Shown here: positions 32,701-41,257 of the stretch, piece after piece | How the letters are laid out: every line of letters starts with the position of its first letter | Position numbering within the stretch: the first letter of the stretch is position 1 | Source: Clostridium sp. SY8519 | Lineage (GTDB): Bacteria; Bacillota; Clostridia; Lachnospirales; Lachnospiraceae | Direction of reading: 5' to 3' | Length of the DNA stretch: 64,000 bases | Assembly (NCBI RefSeq): GCF_000270305.1 | Contig: NC_015737.1 | Location: forward strand, 1,364,501-1,428,500 | Program-made: the position numbers and the translations under genes | Notes under the pieces: model-generated | Database searches by the model: none | Told to the model about the DNA's origin: nothing | The model's input: only the letters and a program-made list of their open reading frames with translations

Positions 32701-34314
32701 AGCTACGAAGGTTTGACATATGCCCAGAAGGCGCAGATTACAAAAAAGGCGGACGGAACCTATGGCCTGAATACCAATACCACGGCCCAGGTGAAGTATC
32801 AGACCGTGAAGCGGGAAACCAACAAAGATCCGGTATATTCCGATCCAAAAACGGCTGGTATAGCAAACCCGGATCCCGTAGGACTGACGGCCTCTACGCT
32901 GAAACTGCGCAAGGAGTGGCAGGATTCTTCGGATTCGTCCCAGCTGCTGGCAATACTGAAGGAGAATCCGGATTATAAGGTAATCCTGGATCTGAAGAAA
33001 AACAGCAAAGCCTATAAATCCGGGATCACAATCACACCGACGGTGTCCAGGGATTCCGACGGCAATCCGGTATCCGCGGTCTGGCCGGAAGAGACCATTG
33101 ACATTGCGCCGGGCCTGATGGTAGATAAGGACAGTATAGATTCCTATGGCTTGGATACATCGAAGTACACGACGGTGACTTACCAGGGAACGGTTTACTA
33201 TATCCTGGAAAAGGGCGCGGACTATGACATTACGGAGCAGAAGGAAGACTACCATTTTGAACTGGATACCGAGACCTATCACCCGATGCTGGTAAACGGT
33301 ACGCTCCGGAATGTAGTATTTACTTATGGCTCCAGCGGCAGTATCACGGGGATCAAAGAGATCAAGGACAATCCGCTGACTTCCCTTAAGGCCAGCAACC
33401 GGCTCAAGGGAAGCATTGCCCTGACCAAGGTGGTGAAGGATGCCGCTGGAAATACGATTTATCCGGAGAAGGCGGAATTTACCGTACACTGTGTCATGGA
33501 AGACAAAGACGGGAAGGCTTATACCAGAGACAGCCAGACTGTAGGCAGCAGTGAAAGCGATGGTATTGTATACCGGATTGTCAGCAGAGACGGGACAAAG
33601 GGCAAACGGATCGGCGTGACAGACAGCAGCGGCTTTGATGTAAAACTGAAAGCCGGAGAGACTGTGGAGTTTTTAAGCCTTCCGACAGGAACCACCTGGT
33701 TCTTTAAAGAAACAGATATTCCGAATGGGTACACACAGGAGAGTTTTGAAAACATCGAAGGAACCGTGGAGGCCAATACGCAGTACACCAGTACATTAAC
33801 CAACCGACAGACCGCGGCCCATGTCAATATCCTGAAAGTATCTGCTACGGACAACACGAAGTTAGGCGGCGCCACCTTTGAATTGTACAAAGACAGCGCC
33901 CACAGGACAAAAGCAACCCATCCGAATGGTAATGAAGTCGGCACCATCCAGACTTCTTCCGAGGGGATCGGCGCCATCGGCGCGCTGCCCATCGGAGATT
34001 ACTATCTGGTGGAGACCAAGGCACCGGATGGATATGACAGACTGACCAGCGATGTTGTGATCCATGTCACGGCAGACGGCGTAACCTATACACAGGCAGA
34101 TAATTCAGCCTCTCAGGATCCGCTGAAACCTACGGTAAAAGACGGCGTCCTGACCTATACGATTACCATTAAAAACAGCACGGGAGTTCAGCTTCCGGCC
34201 GCCGGAGGATCCGGCACCTTACCTTATACATTAGGCGGCTGCGCACTTTCAGCAGCGGCTTTGATGTACGGCCTCCTGATGCGGCGCAGAAAAAAGAGAG
34301 TGTCGGACCGGTAA
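29716..34314 (+). CDS. Large VWA-domain pilus tip adhesin with sorting signal
   Basis: A 1532-residue surface protein. The N-terminus (RRLRVIVALASVVVFATTYA) is a signal anchor of the type found on ancillary pilins, followed by a Lys/Glu/Ser-rich spacer. Two repeats of about 160 residues (DDYTVTVSFDKAAQLPKGVK; ATVEVSYKTDAGIPEGAELK) follow. A von Willebrand A domain begins near residue 683 with an intact metal site (VIVVLDRSGSM) and VSDGNP. Cna-B-like modules come next (LKLRKEWQDS; ILKVSATDNTKLGGATFELY with ETKAPDGYD). The end LPAAGGSGTLPYTLGG (from residue 1493), a hydrophobic helix and RRRKKR is a variant sorting signal. Size, VWA domain and position first among the pilins indicate the tip adhesin. 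Confidence 0.93.
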   Translation: MKFMQKMIEKIMALRKTVKRRLRVIVALASVVVFATTYALILPGITLDQNTMTQQSGVTQEAGAGASGSDRKAESKEISKADTDGAAGEKKASESSESSKTAEHAAKTSDTKQKTAETDTAGQKKDTEQKKDTAQKEDSPQKQKDSKPDTEEDLITAETALTYQADDYTVTVSFDKAAQLPKGVKLKVHEITKDSAKKDYEAYQAGALKTLQNKDSRVSRLKSARFYDISFEKDGKTVEPSADVSVSIRYRDAIQTYSEKNIQAVHFKDNGKKEVVSLRTEGTSARASAKVKEVRFDADSFSVYGIVDTEKIASGVITADGTSATVEVSYKTDAGIPEGAELKVKEIRKDTKEYQNYLKQSEAALKKENGTGKKASEASEDTAEKKEENSQEDPKVSDAKFFDISILSDGKEIEPKAPVTVKITYADQVAVKTGQKMKAVHFASKGTEIIDIDKSAKGKDGGIASVTFRQDSFSVTGTVVQDLADGWPENGTYIMVLTNDNKNYYAVDSNGNLRNVNYDAGTGKVTFEQVTSEEQLSDYQWTVAGDQRGTYIRNGDGSAYIAPFASGGISKERAYLNRDQQGRLYSYSYYNGYNYLGMNTSTQTLKLKGQNRAEDSFTAKKIFFAESFRADKMDPAQPGEEEDSGGLNAPATEKTLSSNGDGTYNLSLSVTGASKATTSHTKADVIVVLDRSGSMRNSVSGSRRDVVAQNAINDLAKALLQNNTGAHPDTVQLSLVTFNNGAQTMVSGTSSLNTFQQAVNAAVGVYNTGTNWEAALKQADSVQTRSGAETYVIFVSDGNPTYYGTRPYGTGQETDQNILNSYNAARDDARSIVNKGKHFYTLGVFGDVSRMKNLTAYAYTGLESGYYPKDHYQTASNQSALNAAFANIIEDIQKNFTYTKVDITDGLTSMTASAVVSGSADSFTYKITDKDGNDITSTELTKIPGRASYNSSTHSVEWEMGDYDLKDGVTYTVSFTVWPSQAAYDLVADLNNGIKSYEGLTYAQKAQITKKADGTYGLNTNTTAQVKYQTVKRETNKDPVYSDPKTAGIANPDPVGLTASTLKLRKEWQDSSDSSQLLAILKENPDYKVILDLKKNSKAYKSGITITPTVSRDSDGNPVSAVWPEETIDIAPGLMVDKDSIDSYGLDTSKYTTVTYQGTVYYILEKGADYDITEQKEDYHFELDTETYHPMLVNGTLRNVVFTYGSSGSITGIKEIKDNPLTSLKASNRLKGSIALTKVVKDAAGNTIYPEKAEFTVHCVMEDKDGKAYTRDSQTVGSSESDGIVYRIVSRDGTKGKRIGVTDSSGFDVKLKAGETVEFLSLPTGTTWFFKETDIPNGYTQESFENIEGTVEANTQYTSTLTNRQTAAHVNILKVSATDNTKLGGATFELYKDSAHRTKATHPNGNEVGTIQTSSEGIGAIGALPIGDYYLVETKAPDGYDRLTSDVVIHVTADGVTYTQADNSASQDPLKPTVKDGVLTYTITIKNSTGVQLPAAGGSGTLPYTLGGCALSAAALMYGLLMRRRKKRVSDR

Positions 34315-34405
34315 ATCCGGAAAACCGGCAGAGTCTGAAACATGCGTCACAAAAGGAAGTCAATAAAATATACTAGCAGTTTGCACAGAAGAAAGGATGA
34401 AAGTT

Positions 34406-35818
34406 ATGAAGAAGGGGAAGACAAGAAAAATAATTGCATTCCTGCTTGCGGCCGTTATGGTGCTGGCGATGTGTATCCCGGCAATGGCAGCAGACAATTA
34501 CACCATTACAGTGAACAATGCGAAAAACGGTGAGACGTATACCGCATATAAGATTTTTGATGCATCCTATGCGTCTGAGACTGACGATGCGGTATCCTAC
34601 ACAGCGAATAAAAATATTGTTAACCTGATAGAGGGAAAACCAGGTGCTGAAGGACTGACCTTCAAACAGATCGGTACCACCGATGAATATGTAGTGACCG
34701 TAGACAAAGACACGTTCAACGCAGCGAAGGCAGAGGAGTTTGCAAAATTACTGGACAGTGTAAAGGATAAGCTTACAGCGGCAGCTCATGTTACAGCAGC
34801 AGACGGCAAAGCTGAAATTACTGGACTTTCCAAGGGATATTACTTTGTGGATACCACACTTGGTTCTCTGTGTGCACTGGACACCGCCAAAAATGTGACA
34901 GTGGAGGAGAAAAACACAATTCCTTCCGAAGAAAAAACCGTATCCGATACTGAAAACGGCACGTATGGCAGCAATGCCAACGCACAGATCGGCGATACCG
35001 TATACTATCAGATTCAGGTGACAGACAGCAAGGGTACTGATCAGGCGATTACCGTACATGATACTATGAGCAAGGGACTGAGCCTGAATACAGACTCCTT
35101 TACTGTAACAAAAGACGGTGAAACTGTTCCGAAAGATAATTACTCAGTGAAAACGACCGGACTGACTGACGTCTGCACCTTTGAGGTGACACTGAATGCT
35201 GATTATGTAAAGAACCTGGAAGAAAATGATGTGGTTGTGATCAAATACTCCGCTACCCTGAATGAAAATGCAGTGGCCGGTAAAGATGAGACCAACACAT
35301 CTAAGCTGACCTATTCCAACCAGACAACCACAGAATCCACACCGAAAGTTCATACTTACAAATTCCAGGTAAACAAATATGACGGTGCGGATTCGAACAG
35401 AAACCCTCTGGCAGGCGCAAAATTCAAACTGCTGGACAAAGACGGTAATCTGGTGAAACTGGTCAAAGCAAACGATGCTGGTACTGAATATCGAGTGGCA
35501 AAAAATGAAAATGAGTCAGGCGCTGTAAACGAGTTCGTTACAGTTGATTCCGGCAACATTACCATCACCGGCGTGGATGCGGATGAAGGCTATTCCATCG
35601 AAGAGACAGAAGCGCCCGCAGGCTACAACAAGCTGACAGGTGCCGTGTCCATCACAGTCAATGCAGACAACAGTCTGGTACAGCCGGTAGAAAATAACAA
35701 AGGTACCGCTCTTCCGTCCACCGGTGGCAGAGGCACCCGGATCTTCTATCTGGTAGGTATTATCTGTGTGGCAGGCGCAGGCATTGTTCTTGTAAGCAGA
35801 CGCAGAATGAGCAGATAG
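34406..35818 (+). CDS. Major (backbone) pilin, SpaH/EbpB-like
   Basis: The start is ATG 34406, preceded by AGAAAGGATG; an ATG nine bases earlier overlaps that signal. The 470-residue product has a signal peptide (IIAFLLAAVMVLAMCIPAMA), an N-terminal pilin domain (YTITVNNAKNGETYTAYKIF), a middle isopeptide-type domain (IQVTDSKGTDQAITVHDTMS), and a C-terminal SpaA domain with an E-box (YSIEETEAPAGYN). It ends with LPSTGG (residue 436), a membrane helix and RRRMSR. This is the backbone subunit architecture, polymerised by class C sortase. A classical YPK pilin motif is not obvious; VTVEEKN near residue 165 may hold the linking lysine. Confidence 0.92.
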   Translation: MKKGKTRKIIAFLLAAVMVLAMCIPAMAADNYTITVNNAKNGETYTAYKIFDASYASETDDAVSYTANKNIVNLIEGKPGAEGLTFKQIGTTDEYVVTVDKDTFNAAKAEEFAKLLDSVKDKLTAAAHVTAADGKAEITGLSKGYYFVDTTLGSLCALDTAKNVTVEEKNTIPSEEKTVSDTENGTYGSNANAQIGDTVYYQIQVTDSKGTDQAITVHDTMSKGLSLNTDSFTVTKDGETVPKDNYSVKTTGLTDVCTFEVTLNADYVKNLEENDVVVIKYSATLNENAVAGKDETNTSKLTYSNQTTTESTPKVHTYKFQVNKYDGADSNRNPLAGAKFKLLDKDGNLVKLVKANDAGTEYRVAKNENESGAVNEFVTVDSGNITITGVDADEGYSIEETEAPAGYNKLTGAVSITVNADNSLVQPVENNKGTALPSTGGRGTRIFYLVGIICVAGAGIVLVSRRRMSR

Positions 35819-35980
35819 TCAGCAATTACCATTTCATTCCCGGAGCCGTGGAAATACGGCTCCGGAGGAATGAAACGGTTCCGGCTGTAAAAGCGATCTG
35901 TGTGGATTCGCCGGCGCGAGTACACAGAGATCCCTGGTACAGCAGGTACTAAAGGAGACAGCAAGAAGGAGTCACAGGTA

Positions 35981-36913
35981 TTGAACAGGGAAAAGAGGCG
36001 GCATGGCGGCAGGAAAGGCGCTTCGCGCGGCACATCGGCAGGAAGGGCCTCCCGGCGGGGAAGACAGCGGGTGACGCTGATTCTGCTGATTATAGTATTT
36101 GCGGTAGGAGTCGGACTGCTGCTGTATCCCACCGTCAGCAATTACTGGAATTCGTTCCATCAGTCCCGGGCTGTCATGAGCTATTCGGCGAAAGTGGCGG
36201 ATATGAGCAAAACCGACTACAGCCGGATCCTCCGCAATGCGAAAAAATATAACCGGCAGATTACAAAACACGGGATTAACTGGAACCTTTCCAAAAAGGA
36301 GAAAGCAGCATATGAGCGTCAGCTGAATGTGGGAGAAGACGGCTCCATGGGATACATCGACATCCCGAAAATCAGCGTTCAGCTGCCGATTTATCACGGG
36401 ACAAATGAAGCGGTGCTTCAGACATCCATCGGGCATCTGGAGGGAACTTCCCTTCCCATCGGCGGAAAAGGGACCCATTCGGTTCTGTCCGGACACCGGG
36501 GGCTGCCGTCGGCAAAGCTTTTTACAGATCTGGATCAGCTGCGGGAGGGCGATACATTTACGATCCATGTGCTGAACCGCACGCTGACGTATGAAGTGGA
36601 CCAGATCCGCATCGTAGAGCCTACGGATCTGTCTGATCTGAAGATCGTGAAAGGGAAGGATTACTGTACCCTGCTGACCTGTACGCCCTATGGAATCAAT
36701 ACACATCGGCTGCTGGTGCGGGGACACAGAGTGAAAAATCTGAACGGCAATGCCTCGATTCTGGCAGACGCGATTCAGATCCAGCCGATCTATGTCATAC
36801 CATTTGTTGCTGTGCCGATTATCATCGTGCTTGTGATCTATGTGTTTGCGGTAACCGGCAGACGCAGACGGAAGCACAGGGGAAAGACGAAAAGCGAGGG
36901 ACCAGAATTATGA
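35981..36913 (+). CDS. srtC: Class C (pilin-polymerising) sortase
   Basis: TTG 35981 follows AAGGAG at good distance; upstream frame extension lacks a start signal. The 310-residue protein has an N-terminal membrane helix (VTLILLIIVFAVGVGLLLYP), the NYWNSFHQSRAV region, a catalytic domain with His172 (SGHRGLPSAKLF), Cys234 and Arg243 (LLTCTPYGINTHRL), and a C-terminal second membrane helix (IPFVAVPIIIVLVIYVFAV), the defining feature of class C enzymes. It joins pilin subunits through isopeptide bonds. A lid-type DPF/W motif is not clearly seen ahead of the domain. Four bases overlap the minor pilin gene. Confidence 0.95.
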   Translation: MNREKRRHGGRKGASRGTSAGRASRRGRQRVTLILLIIVFAVGVGLLLYPTVSNYWNSFHQSRAVMSYSAKVADMSKTDYSRILRNAKKYNRQITKHGINWNLSKKEKAAYERQLNVGEDGSMGYIDIPKISVQLPIYHGTNEAVLQTSIGHLEGTSLPIGGKGTHSVLSGHRGLPSAKLFTDLDQLREGDTFTIHVLNRTLTYEVDQIRIVEPTDLSDLKIVKGKDYCTLLTCTPYGINTHRLLVRGHRVKNLNGNASILADAIQIQPIYVIPFVAVPIIIVLVIYVFAVTGRRRRKHRGKTKSEGPEL

Positions 36914-37596
36914 AAATGAAAGTACATGTAAAATTGCAGACCATCGGAATCCTGGCAGTGCTTGCGGCAGTACTGTGTTTCTGGCTTGCGGCAGGAAGCA
37001 GGCCGGCCCTGGCGGACAGCGGGAAGACAGGTACCATTACCGTTAATGTGGAAGATACCGACGGACACGCGGTAGCCGGGGGTACGCTGGCGATCTATCA
37101 GGTGGCCGCGGTACAGGACGGAAAATTCGTCTATACCCGTGACTTCAGCAGCAGCACGGAAAAACTGGAAAAAAATTCTGACTTCAGTGATCAGCTGGCA
37201 GATCAGTTGGCATCGATTGCGGAACAGAGCAAAGCAGAGACCATGGATACCCGGACCGTCGATCAGAAAGGAACTGCCCGGTTTTCCAATCTGCCGGAAG
37301 GAGTATACCTCTTTATCCAGACAAAGGAAGCGGATGGATATACCACACTGAACCCCTTCCTGGTAACCGTGCCGTTTACCGATACGGACGGAGTTACAAC
37401 GTATGATATTACAGCCAATCCGAAACCCGGAAAGGTAAGCAAAAAGACAGAGCCGACCCCTGCTCCGACCCCGACACCAACTCCGATTGACCACCGGCTG
37501 CCGCAGACCGGACAGCTCTGGTGGCCGGTGCCGGTACTGGCCTGCGCGGGAGCCGCGCTTCTGATTGCCGGCAGCAGAAAGAGAAAAAACGCCTGA
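36910..37596 (+). CDS. Minor (base) pilin with LPQTG
   Basis: A 228-residue surface protein whose ATG overlaps the sortase stop (ATGA), implying coupled translation. A signal peptide (IGILAVLAAVLCFWLAAG) is followed by one SpaA-like domain (GTITVNVEDTDGHAVAGG; FSNLPEGVYLFIQTKEADGY), a Thr/Pro-rich wall-spanning linker (TPAPTPTPTP) and LPQTG at residue 197, then a hydrophobic helix and SRKRKNA. The short single-domain form with a proline-rich stalk is typical of the basal pilin that links the fibre to peptidoglycan. Confidence 0.92.
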   Translation: MKMKVHVKLQTIGILAVLAAVLCFWLAAGSRPALADSGKTGTITVNVEDTDGHAVAGGTLAIYQVAAVQDGKFVYTRDFSSSTEKLEKNSDFSDQLADQLASIAEQSKAETMDTRTVDQKGTARFSNLPEGVYLFIQTKEADGYTTLNPFLVTVPFTDTDGVTTYDITANPKPGKVSKKTEPTPAPTPTPTPIDHRLPQTGQLWWPVPVLACAGAALLIAGSRKRKNA

Positions 37597-37642
37597 TTCT
37601 GACAGGCGTCAGGGAGAAGTCAACTGGATAGAATCCGGCAGA

Positions 37643-37679
37643 AGAACGCCGCTGACCTTATGGAGATCAGCGGCGTTCT
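37643..37679 (+). terminator. Stem-loop after the minor pilin
   Basis: AGAACGCCGCTGA and TCAGCGGCGTTCT form a 13-bp perfect stem. No long U-tract follows, so termination may be partial and the second sortase may still be read from the pilus promoter. Confidence 0.6.
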
Positions 37680-37750
37680 CTGCAGGAAAGCTGCCGGAGA
37701 GATACCGTGGTCAAAGGATCATCAGGTGAAAAACAGGACAGAGGCATGAA

Positions 37751-38407
37751 ATGATGGGACAGAAAAAAAACGAAACACAGAACAGGCCCTTCCGGCGGCT
37801 CCGGATACTGATTCGTACCGCCGGAATAGCCTGTATCCTGGCAGCCGCGCTGCTGGTGCTGTATAATGTCTGGGATTCCGGCCGGGCCGGCCGGGAATCG
37901 GCGGCAGTCGCGAAGCAGATTCAGCATACGGTGACGGAGGAAGGGCTGCGGAAACTGGATCCGAACAAAGAGATGCCGGTGGTGACCATTGACGGCAGGC
38001 AGTATATCGGTACGCTGGAAATTCCCAGTATTTCCAGGCGTCTGCCGGTGATGGCAGACTGGAGTTACCGGAATCTGAAGCTGGCGCCCTGCCGGTACAG
38101 CGGGTCCTATTATGCGGATAATCTGGTGATCTGCGGGCATAATTACGCCTCCCACTTCAGTCCGCTCAAATGGATCGCTGTCGGCGCGGATGTATATTTC
38201 ACCAATGTGGAGGGGCTCCGCCTGCATTACGTGGTCAGCAATGTGGAAACCGTGCGCCCCACGGCAGTGGAGGAAATGGTGGACAATCAGGCGGAGAAGA
38301 ATTCCGGGGGAAATTCCGAAACCGGCAACAAATGGGATCTGACACTGTTTACCTGCAATACAGGCGGACAGACCAGATGCGCGGTTCGCTGCATACGGAA
38401 AAACTAA
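37751..38407 (+). CDS. Second sortase, likely housekeeping-type or anchoring
   Basis: A 218-residue protein with one N-terminal membrane helix (IRTAGIACILAAALLVLYNV) and a compact sortase domain: His130 (LVICGHNYASHF), Cys202 and Arg209 (TLFTCNTGGQTR). It lacks the C-terminal membrane helix of class C enzymes. The TLxTC-N-T-G-G-Q-T-R end resembles the class B/D-like sortases common in Clostridia. It probably attaches the basal pilin or single surface proteins to the wall, possibly including the adhesin at 11385. Exact class is uncertain. Confidence 0.88.
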   Translation: MMGQKKNETQNRPFRRLRILIRTAGIACILAAALLVLYNVWDSGRAGRESAAVAKQIQHTVTEEGLRKLDPNKEMPVVTIDGRQYIGTLEIPSISRRLPVMADWSYRNLKLAPCRYSGSYYADNLVICGHNYASHFSPLKWIAVGADVYFTNVEGLRLHYVVSNVETVRPTAVEEMVDNQAEKNSGGNSETGNKWDLTLFTCNTGGQTRCAVRCIRKN

Positions 38408-38458
38408 ACACCAGATGCGCGGCGCCATATTTGGAAAAAAGCTGTAATGACATATCTG

Positions 38459-38494
38459 AAAAAGCACGCAGGCCATGAGGGTCTGCGTGCTTTT
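38459..38494 (+). terminator. Bidirectional terminator between sortase and NlpC/P60 gene
   Basis: AAAAAGCACGCAG pairs with CTGCGTGCTTTT around a short loop, with A-run before and T-run after, so it can end transcription of both convergent genes. Confidence 0.88.
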
Positions 38495-38554
38495 GAAAGT
38501 AACGGGCAGGGCTGCCTGCCTGTTTCAGGAACCTGCGGAAGAATCCGCGGGAAA

Positions 38555-39724
38555 TTATTTTGCGGGATCACAGATCATGACGATGCTGCCGCGGCTGTGG
38601 ATCGGCCGGTAAACCACACCGATCCGGCTGTTGGCTGCTTCGATCAGCATGCCTCTGCCGGCGTACATGGCCACATGGGTGATGTTTCGGTAGCGGCCGT
38701 TGCGTCCGTAGCTGAAGAAAATCAGCGCGCCCGGCTTCATGGAAGAATAGGAGACCCTTTTGCCGCGGAGGCGGTACGCTTCGCCGGCGGCGGTGAAATC
38801 CCTGCCGGAGGCAATCTTTACACCTGCGGACCGGTAGGCGTAATACGCCAGGGAGCTGCAGTCATAATAGATGCCGGAATGGCGTCTGGCCTGGCTGTAG
38901 GGATGGCCCGCCCGGGCCAGCGCATACTGAAGCGCGTTCCGGGATCTGGAGTTTTTGGTGTTTTTCAGCAGGCTTAAGGCGCGTACTTCGGTCAGGTTCG
39001 AACGGTAGTAGACGTATTTGGCGGCCTTTTTTTCGCTCCACTTGCTGTACACCTTTTTGCCGTTGGTTTTTCCATAGGCCCGTACCTGTACAAAATAGAT
39101 GCCTTCGGACTTCAGGTTCCGTACGGTAAGGGAACGGGAAGACTTCCGGTCTTTCCGCGTGGAGCGGGACATGTCATAATGAATGGAATAGCGGACCTCA
39201 TAGCCGGAAGCTCCTGTGACTTTGCCGTAGCGGACCGTGAATACCCGTCTGCCGGAGGAAACTCTGGTGATGTGGGGAGCGCGGAGAGACAGGGATTTCC
39301 GGGAAGAAGCGCTGCCGGAGGCAGCCCCTGGGGTTTTGGAAGTCGTTGCAGAGGAACTGCCGGTCTGGGATTCCGTGTTTTTCTCGGAAGAATCGCCGGA
39401 GGCAGACTGGGCAGAGCCGGAGGCCGCAGAAGAGGAGCTGCCGGCTGCCGCTGCGGCAGAATTCCCGGTTTCCGAAGCGCCGTCGGATACGGCAGCGGAA
39501 GAACCGTCGGATACGGCCGCGGAAGAACCGGCAGCCCCGGAAGCGGAGCGGTCAGATGCGGTTGCAGAAGAAGCGGAGGTCTCTGCAGAAGAGCCGGATG
39601 CAGCTGCGGTCCCGGTGCCGGAATCTGCGGCTGCCGGAGCGGCAGATACCGCAGAGGCGCTGCCGATCAGCAGGGCGGCAGACAGTGCAGCTGTTATCAT
39701 GGGGCGGACAAATCTGGATTTCAA
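38555..39724 (-). CDS. Secreted NlpC/P60-family hydrolase
   Basis: A 389-residue secreted protein. A signal peptide (MITAALSAALLIGSASAVSA) is followed by about 120 residues of almost only Ser, Ala, Gly, Thr, a flexible wall-spanning linker. Residues 148-230 form a fibronectin III-like domain (PHITRVSSGRRVFTVRYGKV). The C-terminal domain has the NlpC/P60 catalytic Cys289 (IYYDCSSLAYYAY) and His350 (NITHVAMYAG). Such enzymes cut peptidoglycan stem peptides. It faces the pilus operon and may remodel the wall to let fibres through, though only position suggests this. Confidence 0.9.
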   Translation of the reverse strand: MKSRFVRPMITAALSAALLIGSASAVSAAPAAADSGTGTAAASGSSAETSASSATASDRSASGAAGSSAAVSDGSSAAVSDGASETGNSAAAAAGSSSSAASGSAQSASGDSSEKNTESQTGSSSATTSKTPGAASGSASSRKSLSLRAPHITRVSSGRRVFTVRYGKVTGASGYEVRYSIHYDMSRSTRKDRKSSRSLTVRNLKSEGIYFVQVRAYGKTNGKKVYSKWSEKKAAKYVYYRSNLTEVRALSLLKNTKNSRSRNALQYALARAGHPYSQARRHSGIYYDCSSLAYYAYRSAGVKIASGRDFTAAGEAYRLRGKRVSYSSMKPGALIFFSYGRNGRYRNITHVAMYAGRGMLIEAANSRIGVVYRPIHSRGSIVMICDPAK

Positions 39725-40024
39725 AGTTCAGGACCTCGCTTCCGTTTTCATACATCATGGTTGCAAAATTGATGAATAATTCGTAACATTTTCCGAAAAT
39801 TATCTGTCATAAAGATGGAACAAATGTAACGAATTTGTAACAATTACTGATAAGTATAGGAGCACGGGGGCAAATTGTCAAGATTATACGCAGTTGGAAG
39901 GAAGGATTCTGGGTAGATTTCATATATTTTTTATAAAAGGTCAGTGTTATAATGCATAGTAGCCGGCAGAGCCGGCCTTTTGTCCGCTGCGCAGACGGCA
40001 GAAAGGACAGAAGGGAGGTACCCA
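39725..40024. other. Intergenic region between divergent genes
   Basis: AT-rich, with repeated GTAACAAATT-like pieces (TAACGAATTTGTAACAATTA) upstream of the NlpC/P60 gene. A TATAAT at 39948-39953 may serve the YbaK gene, with a weak -35. No gene is seen. Confidence 0.45.
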
Positions 40025-40504
40025 TTGAGTAAAGAAGCGAAGACAAACGCAATGCGCATGCTGGACCGGAAGAAGATCCCCTATGAGATGCTGCGTTATG
40101 AATGCGAGGAATTCATCGACGGCATGCATATGGCGGAAGCCACCGGCGCGGATGCGGATCTTTCCTACAAGACACTGGTGATGCAGGGAAAGAGCAGACA
40201 GTACTATGTCTATGTGATCCCCATTGCCATGGAAGTGGATCTGAAGAAGGCGGCCCGGGCCGTTCACGAAAAATCCGTGGAAATGATCCACGTGAAAGAT
40301 ATTAATAAGGTAACCGGATACATCCGCGGCGGATGTTCGCCCATCGGCATGAAGAAGCAGTATCCTACGGTGATTCACTGTACCGCGGAACAGCAGCCCC
40401 GGATTTATATCAGCGGCGGGCGGATCGGGCTGAGCCTGAAATTAAAACCGGAGGACCTTGTGGCCATGACCGGGGCGGTATTTGCGGATATTGCCAGGGA
40501 CTGA
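40025..40504 (+). CDS. ybaK: Cys-tRNA(Pro) deacylase YbaK
   Basis: TTG 40025 follows GGGAGG by six bases; the 159-residue product starts MSKEAKTNAMRMLDRKKIPY, the usual YbaK beginning. The family landmarks are KTLVMQGKS, YVIPIAMEVDLKKAA and GYIRGGCSPIGMKK with the Gly-rich loop, and YISGGRIGLSLKL. It removes cysteine wrongly attached to tRNA(Pro). An upstream extension of the frame to 39980 lacks a binding site. Confidence 0.95.
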   Translation: MSKEAKTNAMRMLDRKKIPYEMLRYECEEFIDGMHMAEATGADADLSYKTLVMQGKSRQYYVYVIPIAMEVDLKKAARAVHEKSVEMIHVKDINKVTGYIRGGCSPIGMKKQYPTVIHCTAEQQPRIYISGGRIGLSLKLKPEDLVAMTGAVFADIARD

Positions 40505-40558
40505 GCGGATCTGGACTGAGCGAATCGGAGCCGAACAGAGAACGAAAGGAGTGTATCG

Positions 40559-41212
40559 ATGAAAGAGCTGTTTCGAAAAGGCCTGGACGCCTTTCGCAAT
40601 TATTCCATATTTCTGATTGTGGCGGGAGCCCTGATGGTGGTGTGGCCGGGAACGACAGTGACGGTCCTTTTCCGGATCCTGGGTGTCCTACTGCTGATTA
40701 CCGGTTTTACCGGGATCCTGGAGGCGTTCCGCAGCGATGATCCGACTTACCGCTATGTAGCCTGTGTGCCGGCGGTGGTGGTGATCCTGTTTGGACTGTG
40801 GTTTCTGGCAGCCCCCGGATTTGTCATCAGCATTATACCGGTGCTGATCGGTCTGGCGCTGCTGTTTTACGGGATCCGCGGCCTGGTCTTTCTGGGGGCC
40901 GTGAGCGGCTTCCGCGTGACACCGGTGCTGTTTACTTCCCTCGCGTCCATGGTGATCGGTGTGGTCCTGATCGTGCACCCCTGGACCATGGCCCGGATTC
41001 TGATTGTCGTGCTGGGGATCCTTCTGATCCTGACAGGCATCAATGGCATCTATACCAGCAGGAAGGGAAGATCCATGTTTGACGGCTTCGGCAAAGGCTC
41101 CGGAAAGGGCCCCGGCAGCGGCTCCGGCCCTTTCGGCAGAAAGTCCCGGGCAGACAGGGATGTGATTGACGTGGATTACCAGGAGGAAGAGAGTCACCGG
41201 ATTGATCGGTAG
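40559..41212 (+). CDS. DUF308 (HdeD-like) membrane protein
   Basis: A 217-residue protein with six hydrophobic helices in three pairs (YSIFLIVAGALMVVWPG; VAGVPAV-like repeats; MARILIVVLGILLILTGING), the HdeD/DUF308 pattern. The C-terminus is a cytosolic Gly/Ser/Lys-rich tail (GKGSGKGPGSGSGPFG) and a charged end. HdeD is linked to acid resistance in E. coli; the role here is unknown. AAAGGAG lies nine bases before ATG. Confidence 0.88.
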   Translation: MKELFRKGLDAFRNYSIFLIVAGALMVVWPGTTVTVLFRILGVLLLITGFTGILEAFRSDDPTYRYVACVPAVVVILFGLWFLAAPGFVISIIPVLIGLALLFYGIRGLVFLGAVSGFRVTPVLFTSLASMVIGVVLIVHPWTMARILIVVLGILLILTGINGIYTSRKGRSMFDGFGKGSGKGPGSGSGPFGRKSRADRDVIDVDYQEEESHRIDR

Positions 41213-41257
41213 CCGGTGCGGGACGGAGACAGTTTCCGGACAGGAGGCGGAATTGCA

